A stretch of DNA of 64,000 bases from positions 35,897,763 to 35,961,762 of the forward strand of contig OZ005654.1 of the NCBI GenBank assembly GCA_963930645.1, written 5' to 3'. This DNA is from Salticus scenicus (Eukaryota; Arthropoda; Arachnida; Araneae; Salticidae). The position numbers were made by a program, and so were the translations under genes. Numbering within the stretch: position 1 is the stretch's first letter; each line of letters opens with the position of its first letter. Under the pieces are notes generated by a model that saw only the letters and a list, made by a program, of their open reading frames with translations, had not been told where the DNA came from and did not search any database. Of the stretch, positions 38,101 to 52,500 are shown in pieces.

Positions 38101-41100
38101 ATTTTGCGTATGTGAGATTAAAGTTTTATCTTCAGCAATTCATGTGAAATTTCACTAGCATGTATATGTGGCTAGTGGCATATAAAGAGTTTAATTAATA
38201 TGCAAATTTCATTTTTAATTTAAAATATTGTTTTAGAGGAATGACTCAAGAGCAGGGCTAATTTTTATTTTATATCAAACGAGAATTTTCATTTGCCGAT
38301 GTGAATGTGTTAATTTTGCCCAAGGACAAAACAAACTTTCACAAAGATGCTATAAATATTCATGAATTAAAATATAAAATTGTATGAGCCTGGTATCCCA
38401 TTTTTCTGACAAATACATCCCTGCTTAGTTCCACATCAGATTGCTTCTTCTGCCTGACTTTTTAGATACTCTCTCGATTTCATGATAACAGTATATGCTT
38501 TAGGGCCTTAGAAGCCGATTCCTAAAAATTGCAATGGAATGTCTAGGGTATCTTTCAGATAAAAAACAAAAGAACTAGTTCATTGTTTTTGTGTTTGAAT
38601 GTAAAAATTTCAAAATTTCGTAATATTTAATGTATAATTTATAAACTTTATTTTTGCTTACAATATCAGTGTTTGAATAATATTTTTTTCATGCGTATCT
38701 AAAGTTTTTTACCATGTCAGCTAGTTCTGGAGGGGGCTTGAGCCCCCTAAGCCCCCTCCGTGGGTGCGCCACTGGACCTATTTCTTGGGAATCGAGAAAG
38801 CAGCGAACCGTTGCTCTGTCCCAGGGTTGGGTTTTTGACATGACAAAGGTTTAAACCGTCAAAAACCTGTCATAAACCTCTATACCGTCAAAAACCTGTA
38901 TTGTCAAAATTCAACATCTATAAATGAGCTAAAATCTGGTTAGAAATAGGATTTAGTAATATTTGCCATATACAAGTGAATATCTAAATATTATGCTGTT
39001 TATAAATTAAGAAATCTGAAAACAATTTGTAGATAATTTATAAAAAATTAGGTAAATATACTGGTTTATAATCTAAGAAATATATACAAAGTATGCATAC
39101 AGTTATGTTTATTTATATTAATATTTATGAAATTCTAAAATTCCAAAGTTACTTATGAATTTTCGCATAAGACATGAAAACACAGGAATACTGTTTTTTT
39201 TTTTTTTTTTTCTTTAAGTAAAACATAATATATGTGGGCAGTAAATTAATATGAATTTGAAAATAATTATATTTATAATCGACATTTATTATACTTATCA
39301 TTTATTAATGAATTTTTATCTGTTTATTATTATTATTGATTATATAAATATTTGTACCTGTTTATAGCTTGGACTATTGGTGTTCGGTGTTTTGGGAGTA
39401 AGGCTGATTGAATATTCTAGTATCTTAGGCCTAAGGGGTATTGCCCTCCGTGTGGGTCTGTCTACAGGGTCCTAGTCCGTATTTATACAAGTTTCGGAGA
39501 AAAACATGAAAAACTCTCAATGGCTAGGCCAACGAGTGCGCCCTGGGATCAAACCCTACACCTCACGTTTACCAGCTTTGAGCGTAGTACCACTTGACTG
39601 CTGGTGGGCCCTACAGCTTAGACTAATAATTTTTTTTTAAATCTGTACGGGTAAATATTACATTTATTACAATTTATACATGTCCAGAAAGCATTCATAT
39701 TTCTCGTGTTTCACGGTAATTATATGAATTTCAGACACAATTCAAGCTTTTTTAACATTCAGAATTATTACTTTTTCTTAAAAACTTGCAATATCAGCAG
39801 TCATTAAGAAAAAAAAAGTTATATTTTTCTATAAAATATTTAAATACAAAATATTAGGCTATGCATTTTTATTTTACTGGTTAAATACATAATACTAAAA
39901 GCACAATACTAAAAAAATTGAACTATACAATGTTGTATTGCAAATAAAATGATTTGTCAATCAAAATGATCTATCAATGATATATGAATCATAAATATTT
40001 AGAAGCCTAAAGTTTTGTTTTTATATTAATCAAAATGTTATAATAATGTTTCTCCAAAAACATTAATATGTATTATGTTTACTTTTTAAAACATACTGAT
40101 AAACAATATCTTATTGAAAACAACTATATTTTTAAAGTATCGCATAACTAAGTGTAACATGTGCTATATCAAGCATAGTTATAAATAAATTTCATAATAA
40201 TATATAAAAGTATCACAGCATATTTTGAATGAACATAGAAATAATTCATAGTGAAATTTTAAAAGCCTAAAGTTTTGTTTTTTACATTAATCAAAATGTT
40301 GTAACAATGTGTTTTTCAAAGAACATCATTACTTTTCAAAAAATCCCTATGAACTATATTTTATTAAGCTAATTTTTCATACGACAATTAAATTATAAAT
40401 ATAGGTTTTTGACAGTTTTTGACGTTTTTGACAAGGTGGTTTTTGACATGACGGTTTTAACCATGGTTTAAACCGTCAAAAACTGTCACGTGTCAAAAAC
40501 CTGCCAACCCTGCTCTGTCCACAACAGAATCTGAATACCGTATATTTCCGAATATAAGCCGATCCGTATATGAGCCGAGAGTACATTTTTCCCTGCAGAA
40601 ATTTGCCCAAAATTGCAAACCCGTGTATATAAGCCGAATTGAAAAAATACTCTTTTTAAAGTTTGAGTATATCGCCAAAATGGAGAAAATATTGCCAATC
40701 TATACAACCTTCAGGATAATCTGTCAGATGAAATTGCGCGAAATGCGTACTTATCCAATAGAATTCCTTACCTTGCTTAGCTACGACGTAAAACGTTGGC
40801 AGTGTGTTCGGCAACGGCAATAGTTTTAACTCTGGCAACCCTATCAGAAGGGAGGCAAACACAGACGCGAACGCAAGTCCCGGCAGCTGAAAGCGATGGT
40901 TACCGTAATACCGGGCCGGCGCCGGAGACCTAACCCTAATGTTGATGATGCAATGCCGCTGCTGGATGTTTACATAAATAAGCCGTTTAAAGACCGATTG
41001 CATCAATTTTTTTTAATGACGTATCTAAATTATTTTGTATATTTCTACTTTTCAGTATTTTTATCAGTGCTGCAAGGCAATCTTTAAAAAAATATATAAA

Positions 41101-44100
41101 TATTTCTATAAAAAAAATGAAGCTTTGCCGCTTTTGCTAGTGTAAGCCTAGAAACATTTTAAACAGAGATGATTTAAATTTAATTGTATAAATTAAAAAT
41201 ATGATCGGGAGTCCTGTTTTTTTAAGTTTCTCTTATACTATTTCTGAATCAGAGAGAATTTACTCCGTTCGTGCACTCTGCCAATGACTTCAGTTACCGG
41301 AGGTCAAAAAGAAATGTAAACACACCTGACTACATCGAGCGTTTTGTAAAATAAATTTAAAATTGCTAATTTAAGAGTTTTAATATCACTATTTTACTTT
41401 ATATATACTTTTTAAGCTTAAAATATATGTATTCAATCATTGTTTCTAAAGTACGTTTTTTGCTAGAAATGTAGATCCGTATATAAGCCGACCAATATAA
41501 TTCAGCTTCCGAAAAATTTCCAAAAATTCTCGGCTTATACACGGAAATATACGGTATATGTCTCTGTACGAATCCGCAAAAGAGACAATTCATATTAGAA
41601 ATTTCCTAAAAGAACTGGATCCTGAAATTGTATCAAGTCCGAATGCAATCATGTGTGACAATCAGTCTGCACTAAGATTAGTAAAAAATCCTGTTCATCA
41701 CAATCGCACAAAACACATAGACATTTGACATCATTTTGTGCGAGAAGTTTACAATAATAAACTAATAGACATTAAATATATTTCATCAGATGAACAACCT
41801 GCAGATATTTTAACAAAAAGTTTAAACGCATGTAAACATGAAAAATGTTGTGATATGATAGAACTTAATACTCAGGACTGATGAACTTAAAAAATATTTA
41901 AACTGTGTTTTCATTAAGAAATTAACTGCTTATATTTTACATATTTTATTTTATTATATTAACCATAATTATTTGCTTATAATTTTATTTCTTTACTAAT
42001 ACTTTTCTCATTTTAAGTAATTTTTGCATAAAAATAATTTTCTGTAATTTTTAATATGCTATTATAATGTATAAATATGTTTTATTTTCGAAACATTTAT
42101 TGAAAAAAGGGGGAAATGTAGGAATTTTCAATGCATGTTTTCTCATATCATTTGTTAACTAGTGCACACCTGTCAGGACGTCAGATGTGACGTAACTGTA
42201 TTACGTAATCAACAGAAGAGCGGTGCTTGCTTCGCTCCTCAAAGAGAGGTTTATATGAGTCTGTACGAGAAAGCTGTGCTAAGTGTACGGCGCGCCAGCA
42301 TTATATTATTCTTTTCTATATTATTAAATGTTATTATGACTGTTTAAAAGACTCTGCTTTTTACTCTGTGGTCCCATTTAAACCAACAATCCTAAGGTAA
42401 TGAAAGTAAAAAGCTTTTTCTGTAAAAATTTCTTCAAATTTATCAGACACAAAATAAATTTCCAATGTTTATCATCATTTGACACACTAATAGATTTTTT
42501 TTTATATATATATAACACAGAAAAATAGTATTTAAAATCAGATTATTTTTTTCTACCTTACAACTAACTTTATTCAAAATTTTCACCAATAACCATTTTG
42601 TGGAGTAAAATGAGAGTTAATATTCAATAAAATTTAATCTGAAATGAATTTATGAAAGATTTGAAAACAATTTCCCTTAAATTTATTGCTAATTAAAATA
42701 TTTAATGCATTCACAATAGATAAAACTCTTTAAAGCTTTTGTTTAAAAATCCTAATTCATCATTACCTTAAACATTTTTGACAATTACGTATAGCAATAA
42801 ATAACAATAGACCATCCAATATACATTGAAGCAATCAAACATTTAATAAATATTAATTTAAAAAACAAGTAAAACTAAATATCCCACAAAAAAAAGTAAG
42901 TAAATTAAAGTCATACCCTGGTAAGAATGAGCTTCTTCAGGAAAATGAAAATGGCTGCCGATACGAATCCAGATAGCACAGGGGAGACAAACCAGGAAGC
43001 CACTGAAAGGTGAGCAGATCACCTGTGAGGAACAAGTACACACACTCACCCTTACTTTTGTAACATATCCCACACACAACCTAAGAAACTTAATTCCACT
43101 GTGTAAGCCCATCTTTAAAAGAAGCATCATGCAATCCTAATTGTTTATTTAAAATCTACAATATTTGGTTTAAAAGTAATAAAATATGAAAATTAGAACC
43201 AATAAAGTTAATGTACACTAATTAAATTACCTACATCATTGTACTTTTTTTTAAAAAAAAGAGAATTTTACACAAACCCATATTTTATAAATACCGTATA
43301 TTTCCGAATATAAGTCGATCCGTATATAAGACGAGAGTACATTTTTCCCTTCAGAAATTTGCCCAAAACTGCAAACCTGTGTATAAGCCGAATTGAAAAA
43401 ATACTCTTTTAAAGTTCAAGTATATCGCCAAAGGGTGAAAATATTGCCAATCTATAAAACTTTAGGATAATCTGTCCAATGAAATTGCGCGAAATGTGTG
43501 CTTATCCAATTGAATTCCTTACCTTGCTTAGCTATGACGTAAAATGATTGCTGTGTATTCACCAACGGCAATAGTTTTAACTCTGGCAACCTTATCAGAA
43601 GGGAGGCTAGCACAGGCATCGAATCGAACAGATGCTCTCGCACACACAGTGAAGAACAAGTGCCGGCAGCTGAAAACGATAGTCGCCGTAATACCAGGGG
43701 GCCTAACGTCGATGCTGCTGCCGCTGGATGTTTGCATAAAAAAGCCATTTAAAGACCGATTGTGTCGATTTTTTTTAATGACGTATCTAAATTATTTTGT
43801 ATATTTCTACTTTTGAGTATTTTTACCAGTGCCTCAAGGCAATCTTTCAAAAAAAAAGAAAAAACGAAGATTTGCCACTTCTTTTGATAGTGTAAGCCTG
43901 GAAACATTTTAAACAGAGATGATTTAATTGTATAAATTAAAAATATGATCAGGAGTCCTGTTTTTTCAAGTTTCTCTTATACTATTTCCGAATCAGACAG
44001 AGAAGTTACGAAGTTACTCCGTTTGTGCAATATGCCAATGACGTCAGCTATCAGCAGGTCAAAAAAAAAAAGAAATGTAAACACACGTGACTACATCAAG

Positions 44101-47100
44101 CTGCTCTAGAAATAAATTTAAAATTGCTAATTTAAGAGTTTTATATGTGATAATTATTTAAAAATAAGGTTTAATATCACTATTTTACTTTATATATAGT
44201 TTTTAAGCTTAACCACTTCAATGGCCACTGTAGTATGTGGAAGGTTACATTTCCCCCGAGTTATCTCGGGATAGCCAGTGAAGTGGTTGAAATATATACA
44301 TTCAATCATTATTTCTAATGTACATTTTTTTGCTAGAAATGTGGACTCATATATAAAACGACCCCCGTACTTCAGCTTCCGAAAAATTTCCAAAAATTCT
44401 CGGCTTATACATGGAAATATACGGTAATCATTGCTGCTAGAAATGTATTCCCTTAACCCCCTTTCCCTACAATTCTTTTAATTATATCTCTTTAAATGTT
44501 TAACAGCTTTAAGACCACAAGACACTTCACGAAAAACTCTTGATTTTATCTATTAAACAGCTTTTAAATCTAATAAACATCATATACTAAAAAGCAGGGT
44601 TAGATTTTAGGCATTCAATTGTAGTTTAGGATATAGGACAAATGGCTTTTACAGCAGACTAAAACTGTGTAAAACAAACTAAAACTGCCCTAAAGTTTCC
44701 AATACTTATAATAAAAAAAACTACTTGCAGTTATTGATATCATCTATCCTTCAACAAAATGATTTTGTCAGACTAAAGAATCTATCAAATTACAATTTGT
44801 CAAAATATTACAATCATTGAAAAAATTCAATTGTTTTGCCAATTGATAGTTTTAATAAATCAGATAACTAATTACAATTTCAAACATTGACAATATGTAT
44901 TTAAAAATTCATTTCTAAACATGCAGACGATATTAAAAATAATAATAATCTTTAAAAAATTTAACGTCCTGTAAGTGAATACTACTGTTTAAAATGTAAA
45001 ACCGATATCTCAGAAGTATAATCTGTCTAATTTTTTTTTTATTTTTAAAGCTATACATTAGATCTTTTAACTGCAGACAGATGAGCAGTAATGACGGGCA
45101 ATTACCAATTTCTGCTTAAATCGATCTAAAAATTGAAAAAATTAAAAAACTGCATTTTTTATTTCCAGTAGTTTGTCATGTGGTCAAAAAGCAGTTATTT
45201 ATGATTGGAAGAATAGTCAGCCAGTATGTCTGGCACTGAAAAATAATAAATGAAATAATGAAGTGTTGCCACCTAAATTTCATACTTTAGTTAAAAATCT
45301 AACTGTTGTGTCGAAATGCTGTTTGAACCCCTGGATTCAGAAAAAATCACCCCTTTTTATTTGGTACAAAACTTTTAAAGATTGGACCGATATTTCTAAT
45401 TTATTTGGACATTTAACGTTGCTAAGTTTAGAATTGACTCATTAACTGACATAGGTTGACGTTTTAATTAATAGCTCAGCAATTAATTAAAATTTTAAAA
45501 TTCTAATTTCACTATCCCCTCGGGAAGGCTCCTGAGCATCCGTATGTCAATTTTTGTACTTCTACGTTCAATAGGGGCTGAATGTATAGAAGAACAGACA
45601 GACAGACAAACCTTTCCTTTTATTATTATAGAATGGAAGCTTCTTAATTCAATATTCCTTACTTCAATTTCATTTATTTATTTATTTTTATACGTTAAGA
45701 CTTAGTTTTGGATATTTTAATATAAACTAAAAATTGAAAATAAAATCAGTTTAACACATGTAAAAAATTATTATTATTATTTTTTTTTTAATATTCCTGT
45801 TTGGTTGGACTCCCAGGTTATAAATGCACTGTCTAATATCACAGAATATATTCAGAAGCAATCAATATCGTCAAATGTAAAATATCCATCAATAATAAAG
45901 ACTTAGCTATACTTCCAAAAATATGGTACATTTTACTTGCTTCTTAATTTTTTTCTTTTGTAAGTTCTGTCTTCCAGGTTACACAATTCTGCAATTTTTC
46001 TGGTTAATGACATTTTGTTCCTAAAGTTACAAGCAGGGGAGCAGAAAATGTTCAAACCTCGGAAATTTTCCCCAAACACAGTATAAATTTCCCTCAATAA
46101 TGCAAAAATCTACTTTGCTATACAAAGTCATTTATTCTATGTAATAAATCTTTAAGAGAATAAGTATACAGTGTAACATAAAAATATCGCTGTTAGTGTA
46201 TAAGTACTTCAAAGTAGCAAATTGTTATTTTTGATTTACATTTTTATTTTCTCTTAAAAAATATTCAAAATTTCCCCAGTTAGTTTAAATTTCCCCCGAA
46301 CCTCGTTCGGGCGTTTGGACATATTCTGTACCCCTGGTTACAAGTACAAAACTTTTCAAGTTATAGTTATTGTCTACCTTTTTCAGTGTTTCCCTAGCTT
46401 AACCAGGTCCGCTCCTGGTTCCTGAAATGGTATAACTTTCACATGGTCTTTTCAAGGTACAAGATTTTATATTTGCCTACAAGGATTCCTTAACTGCAGC
46501 AAGCTTCTTCGGAAATTATGTATTTTGAATGTTTTATTTATATGCTGATTTTTTAAATTTCATCTTCATAATTGTACTGCATCTTTAGCCATGTCAAAAC
46601 TTTAGCATATATATTTGGTGATTGTCTAAGCAAGCAACCTGCAATTACACCTGATGATGCTGCCACGATAACAACAAAAAGCTTTGTATGTCTTAAAAAT
46701 GTTTTTTTTTCCCTGGAGTTTTAAGGTTTCTATATGAAGACATTTTTAATTTTTTATTTGTGTTAAAGTGATTTTTATCTTCATACATCATTCTACATGT
46801 TTTTTTTTTAAGAAATTTTTAAGAAGTAAAAATTGCATATATATATAATATACATATATTTTTTTAAACATAATTTTACTCAAAATAAAAACAACAGTTC
46901 ATATTAAATGGCTTACATGAGTTATACCCTCTGACCATCTTTGCAAAAGGCAAAATTGTAATATTGTTTTAACTGCACAGTTTTTACAATATACTAAAAT
47001 AACATTCATTTAAGCTTCAGATTAAAAATATAACTGTTCATTTGAAGATAAACTTCATGACATTCTTACTTCAAAAATAAGCTAAAAGTTTATTTTAAGT

Positions 47101-49524
47101 GTATTATTGAAAAACCAACAGTCCAATGAATCAATATATCTGCTAGGGGCTGTCAGAGAGTTGAATGTTAGCAACAGAATTTTACATTCAACTGATAACT
47201 GATATGATAACATACAACAAAATTTTTATATAATCTTTTTTTTTTTTTTTTAAAGAATAAATAAATTTTGTAAAAGAATACCATTAAAGCTAAGAGTAAA
47301 ACAAAATAACACGGGTGTTACAAATTAATTCAAACCTTAATACATTTTGAAAAGATATTAAAAAACTTTACCTATTTTTCCAAGCATCTTCCACTTAATT
47401 GCACCAAAGCCACGTTCAACAAGAGAAAATCCAACGACAGCCCCTATAATACTATGAGTACCTGATATAGGCCACTGAAAAAATGTGGCAACAATGTTCC
47501 AAATGGCACTACCTATTAAATAAAAGTAATAAAATCTAATGATTTACAAAAACACAGCCTTTTAATATCCAACCATAAAAACAGGACTTTTATTTCATTT
47601 TTATAAAATATACATAAAAAGGGCTCAAAAAATGTGTTAAAAGAAAATGGAAATACAGGAGACATTTCATCAGATGTAACTTAGTGATGTAAGTTTTTAA
47701 TTATCATTATTATTCATGATTTTTTTTCTCTCTTAATGTTGTTCTGCTTTAATTAAATGCAGTTAGAAATAAGAATTTTGAAACTAGGCGTCAAAATGAC
47801 GCCTGGATTAAATTTTTTGGGCGTCATAAAATAATAATAATAAAGCATTAACTTGTAAATAATATATGCAAGATTATATAAAAAATATTTATGTAGTGAA
47901 TGTAATTACATTGACAATATTAAACGTACATATTTAAAATAGCAAATTCATTCTTTGCCTAGAAGATACTTCATTCCACTACAATTTAATAGCATTTTCT
48001 GGGCAGAAATCTTCCAATTTAGGGCTGTTTAATTTAATCATTAACAAATCGTCAACTACTTTCAAAGAGATATTTCTTAAATCAGTTTTTATAAGGTTCA
48101 ATTGACTGAAATAGACTTGTTTACAGTCTGATGGGATTGGGAAAATTATTAGGTATGATGAGGAAAAAATCCAGGTATCAAATATGGCACCTATGATTGG
48201 AATTCTAGGCGTCAAAATGAAAAAACTGGTCGCAAAATGCGACTAACGACCGCTTATTTTTAACCCTGATTAAATGAAGTAATAAAACTCAATGTGTGTC
48301 ATGCAATCAAACACTTCTTTAACCTTTTTACTCACTCAATCAACTTTCCCCTCTGATGTGAATGTGAGAAGTGACCTTTTTTGCCAGTTAAAGTGTTGGT
48401 GCTGAACCAGTAAGCATGAGATGCACTGGAGTACATATAATTTCATTTTCTTAATAATTTGTACATATGCACCTAATCTCATATAACATAGTGTCAATAT
48501 AGCAATAAATCCAAGAGCAAAGATTCGTATGATTTTTGTTTCAAGATTTAGCCACACTGTTATTACAGTATAATTAAAAAAACATTAAAATATAAATAGT
48601 CTTTTTCTCCCTCGCTTCCTGTGTAAGAACTTACGTTGAAATAATTATAAGATAAAAAAACTTTTTATATACCATCTTTTTAAAATTTTCTGTTGAATAG
48701 CTATAGAACTACATTAGCACTTTATCAATGTGTACAAAATTTTTAAAGTGATAGTGACATCAGTTTCTGTAAGATGCATAATTTAACTTTTTACAATTTT
48801 TTAACTTTCACGTTGAATTAAATGTATTTATTTTTATGTTGTCAAAAGAAAATGAACTAGTAATTTTTTTTTTTTTGGCAACAATTAAATTTTAGCTAAT
48901 ATTTTAATGGATATTATTAAAGCTATTAGGGTGTTATTATTTTCATATTTTAATTAATTAAAAGAAAACTAATCGAAAATTCAAAAATCGGGCTTCAAAG
49001 TATTGTGTTGTCATTGGATTCTGATCTATTCTGAAAGTTTCAAATGTCTAACTAGTAGGGAATTTATTGCAAGATTTGTACCGGACAAACAAGAACAAGT
49101 TTTATCTGAAATTAAAAAACTAATTTTTATTTTATTTTATTTTTTTCCGATTAATAGATAAGTACAGCTCAAGATCGGTGCATTAGTTTTTGAGAAATCA
49201 CGTCCACTGAATTGAAAAATAGTGTTTCTAGAAAAAAGCAATTAAAGTAGAAGTAAAATGAACTTAGTGTGGGAAATTTCCAAAAGCTCTCTGTCACTTC
49301 CACTTTCTCTGATTGTGTTGAAATCTAAACAAAATAGTCCAGACAAATTGTACTATCAGGTGAAAACAATTTATTTTTTGAAATTTTGAAACTTGCCTAA
49401 CACTTATTTAAAAATAAAATAAATAATTTTATATATGATATTTAATAAAAATAACAATCTCATGTCAGATTTTAAATAAAGTTATAACAGAAAGACAGTT
49501 TAATCAGGGGTCCCACCAGAGTAA

Positions 49525-49569
<45 letters not shown>

Positions 49570-52500
49570 GATTTTTTAGAAAAGGAAAAAAAAAAAAAAA
49601 AATATATATATATAGGAATCCAGAAGGGAAAAATATAGGAGTTTGAAATAGAAATATAATAGAATATTTATACATTCAGTTTCTTAAAAAAAAAAAAAAT
49701 GTAAAATTACTGATGAATATATACAGGAAAATTCAGAATTTATTGTTCAAATATAGTGAAAAAGGTAATAGAAAATGAAAACTGTTTCAAACAGGAAAAA
49801 ATTATGGGCAGAATCTAATGCAAACGTAAGGATGCTATTTTTCTACAACTTCCATTCAAGCACAAAAGTATCAGAGTGGGGTTATCATTTCAGAGAAGTG
49901 ATATGAGTTAGCATGATCTTGTTCAGTTTGTGAGAGAATTATGTGTGTTAGAAATACTTCCTCAATAAAAAGGACATACTCTTAAAAATCAAGATTTACG
50001 GAATTTTTCTGCAGTAACAAGCGACAAAATCAGATCATCTGCTTAAGGTATTACATTCTTTGCAAACGAAAAAAAAAAAAAAAAAAAAAATCTGAACTCT
50101 TCTCGCTTTGCACCCAACAAATAAAGCAAAACACTAAACCAACAAGCAATATCTTGTGCATTGAAACTAGGTTAGTCTTTAACCCACTGAAACTGTCCAT
50201 GTTGATTAGTGGTTATCTCTATCATGTTTGTTCCAGGCACTGACCTAGTTTTGAACTGTTGTTTAAGTTTGCAAATGTTTTAAGCTGTAGTACATATCAA
50301 TTAGTAATTATTTTCATACGACTGGAGATTGCTATTCATACCAACTCATGTTATTCTATGGAGTCACCTAGTAGAATGATGATCAACTGAACTTTTCTAA
50401 GAATTTTGCATATAACTAGAAGTTGTAGTTACATAGCACACTGTACAACATTATGAATTTGTTTACACTTATACTTTCCTACAAGAAATAATTTTCATTT
50501 CCAATTCCGTACCTATCCATCAAATTTGAACAATCAATTCATAACTACTCTGTATACATTTATTGTGAATACAGTAGAGAGTCAAAAATCCACACAGCTC
50601 GAGACCACAGGTTGTGCAGATTTTAGGATTTGGTGGATTTTGGGGCCCATAAATATTTTCACTTTGAATAATAAAAGCAGAATATTATTTAAACTAAACA
50701 CATACTAGTGAATAATAATACTGAATATTAAATTACTACGTACATAAGAATAATAATGAACATTAAAAAAATATACATAATGAAAACAATAAATAATAAA
50801 TTTGATGACTTTTTTGCTCCTTTTTTTGTTTTTGGCAACCTTGGCGAGAAAATCCTTATTATCAATATCTTGAATATCCAAGCTCTAACTTGATTGGTTG
50901 AGGAGTTACTGGAACATTCTCATTTTCTACAAGGATATATAAGAAATTGCATTGAAACGAAGTCTGTCAGTTTTCACCAAGGCATTACTGTGTAAAGAGC
51001 TTCTGAGTCTCGTTGATTACAGCCTACTGCTGTGTGCTAATGCTATGTTACAGTTTATGCTGTGAATTTGATGCTGTCAGCTGTTATTTAAGCTGTGCTT
51101 CCTGGTGAAACTTAAGCTGATACTTGGTTTACAGACCTGCAATCTTCTGGAAATTTTCTGTAAATAAATTTTTAAGTCTCTGCAAGATCCCCCTTTCATT
51201 CACAGACAATTCCCGAAACCCAAGTATGCAACAATTTTGCCATCTACTAACAGTATTCGGAAAAAAGTGCTAAAAATTTATATCTGATATGACAAACACT
51301 TTGTACCATATAATTGTAATTGTTATAATAAATTATTAAATGATTTTAAATTAAAATTTTAATTTTGAAATAAAAATAATTATTATAAATATACTTTCAA
51401 TAATGCTTTTTATTATATTTAACTGATAACAGGGATCACTCTAGAGCATTAGAGCGTTACAGTGGGACGGCTCGCTCCAATGCCCTTTTTCCGGTAAAAT
51501 TAACTAATATGACTCCGGTAAAACTAATATGAAATTTCAAAATTTACATGACCATTTGCTCAACAAAAAATAGTGTTATGAAGAAAATAGATTGTCGGCA
51601 TAAGTTTTTGAAAAAATTAACCTATATGTGTTTAGACAATTTTTACAAAAGTTTCCCTTTTTTGGATATGATATGCACTTTTCATAAAAATTGCCCTTAT
51701 TCTATAATGTGCACCCTGCCCTTTTTTATGTTCTAGAGTGATCCCTGCTGATAAGTTTTAAGATAAATTACAACAGGAATTTGATGAATTGAAAAGCCTA
51801 GATTTAACATATTGATAATCAGAAAATTTTAAGAAAAATGTGAAATCTGTGAATCACAAAATTATTTACCAATAAGAGCAGACAGATAACCAAGCATCAG
51901 TATTTTCTCATGTTCAGAATACATTTCAACATCAAATATTCCTTTCCGAACTGTATCAGAAACCTTATAACCTAAAATTAACGAAATAAGATATCACCTC
52001 AATTAAAAACAGTCATATACCATAATTATTAGCAGTTTTAAAAAGAAAAACTTTCATTATCTAGAGCAGTGGTAGTCAACTTGGTCCCTACTGTCCACTG
52101 CTGCATTTCAGCTATTACGAAAGGTGGTAGGAATTTTGTCCAATGATGAACCCCTTCACTGTTTTTGTTTTTTTAAAAACTTTGAGAAACGAAAAAATGC
52201 TTCATTGCTATATGCTTTAACTTACTATAACTCTGTTTTGTAAATTTTATAAACTAAAATACTTTCCTACTTTATAAATCACCATTTTTATGGAGACGAT
52301 GGACAGTTAGAAAATTTTACTACTAACAGACACATGAAAGTGGGCAGTAAATATAAAAAGGTTGACTACCCCAGATTTAGAGCAGATAGAAAATGTTACA
52401 ATTATAACAAGAAAGCCTATTTAAAATACTAAAAGCTCAGTGACTGGATATATCTGTCACACATTACACTTATAAAATTATATTATAATTTTTTAGCTTG

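Larger units (their letters stand above)
32036..42388 (+). mobile_element. Copia LTR retrotransposon with three nested DNA transposons
   Basis: LTRs at 32036-32313 and 42117-42388 (TGTAGG...CCAACA) bracket gag, protease, integrase, reverse transcriptase and RNase H in copia order. Removing the DNA transposons at 36246-38774, 38822-40512 and 40538-41554, with their duplications, leaves about 5.1 kb, a normal copia length. The coding sequence has several stops and frameshifts. The LTRs differ at several sites and by a small indel, so the insertion is not recent. No matching 5-bp duplication was found at the outer ends. It lies in intron 4 of the SLC20 gene on the opposite strand. Confidence 0.93.

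Noticed and set aside
39375..39640. A functional tRNA gene
   Set aside because: The A and B box-like segments are there but I could not fold an acceptor stem or a clear anticodon arm; a SINE head fits better.
50935..51240. A solo LTR with TATA box and AAATAAAT
   Set aside because: No TG start with a matching target duplication could be found, so it is only mentioned in the intron note.
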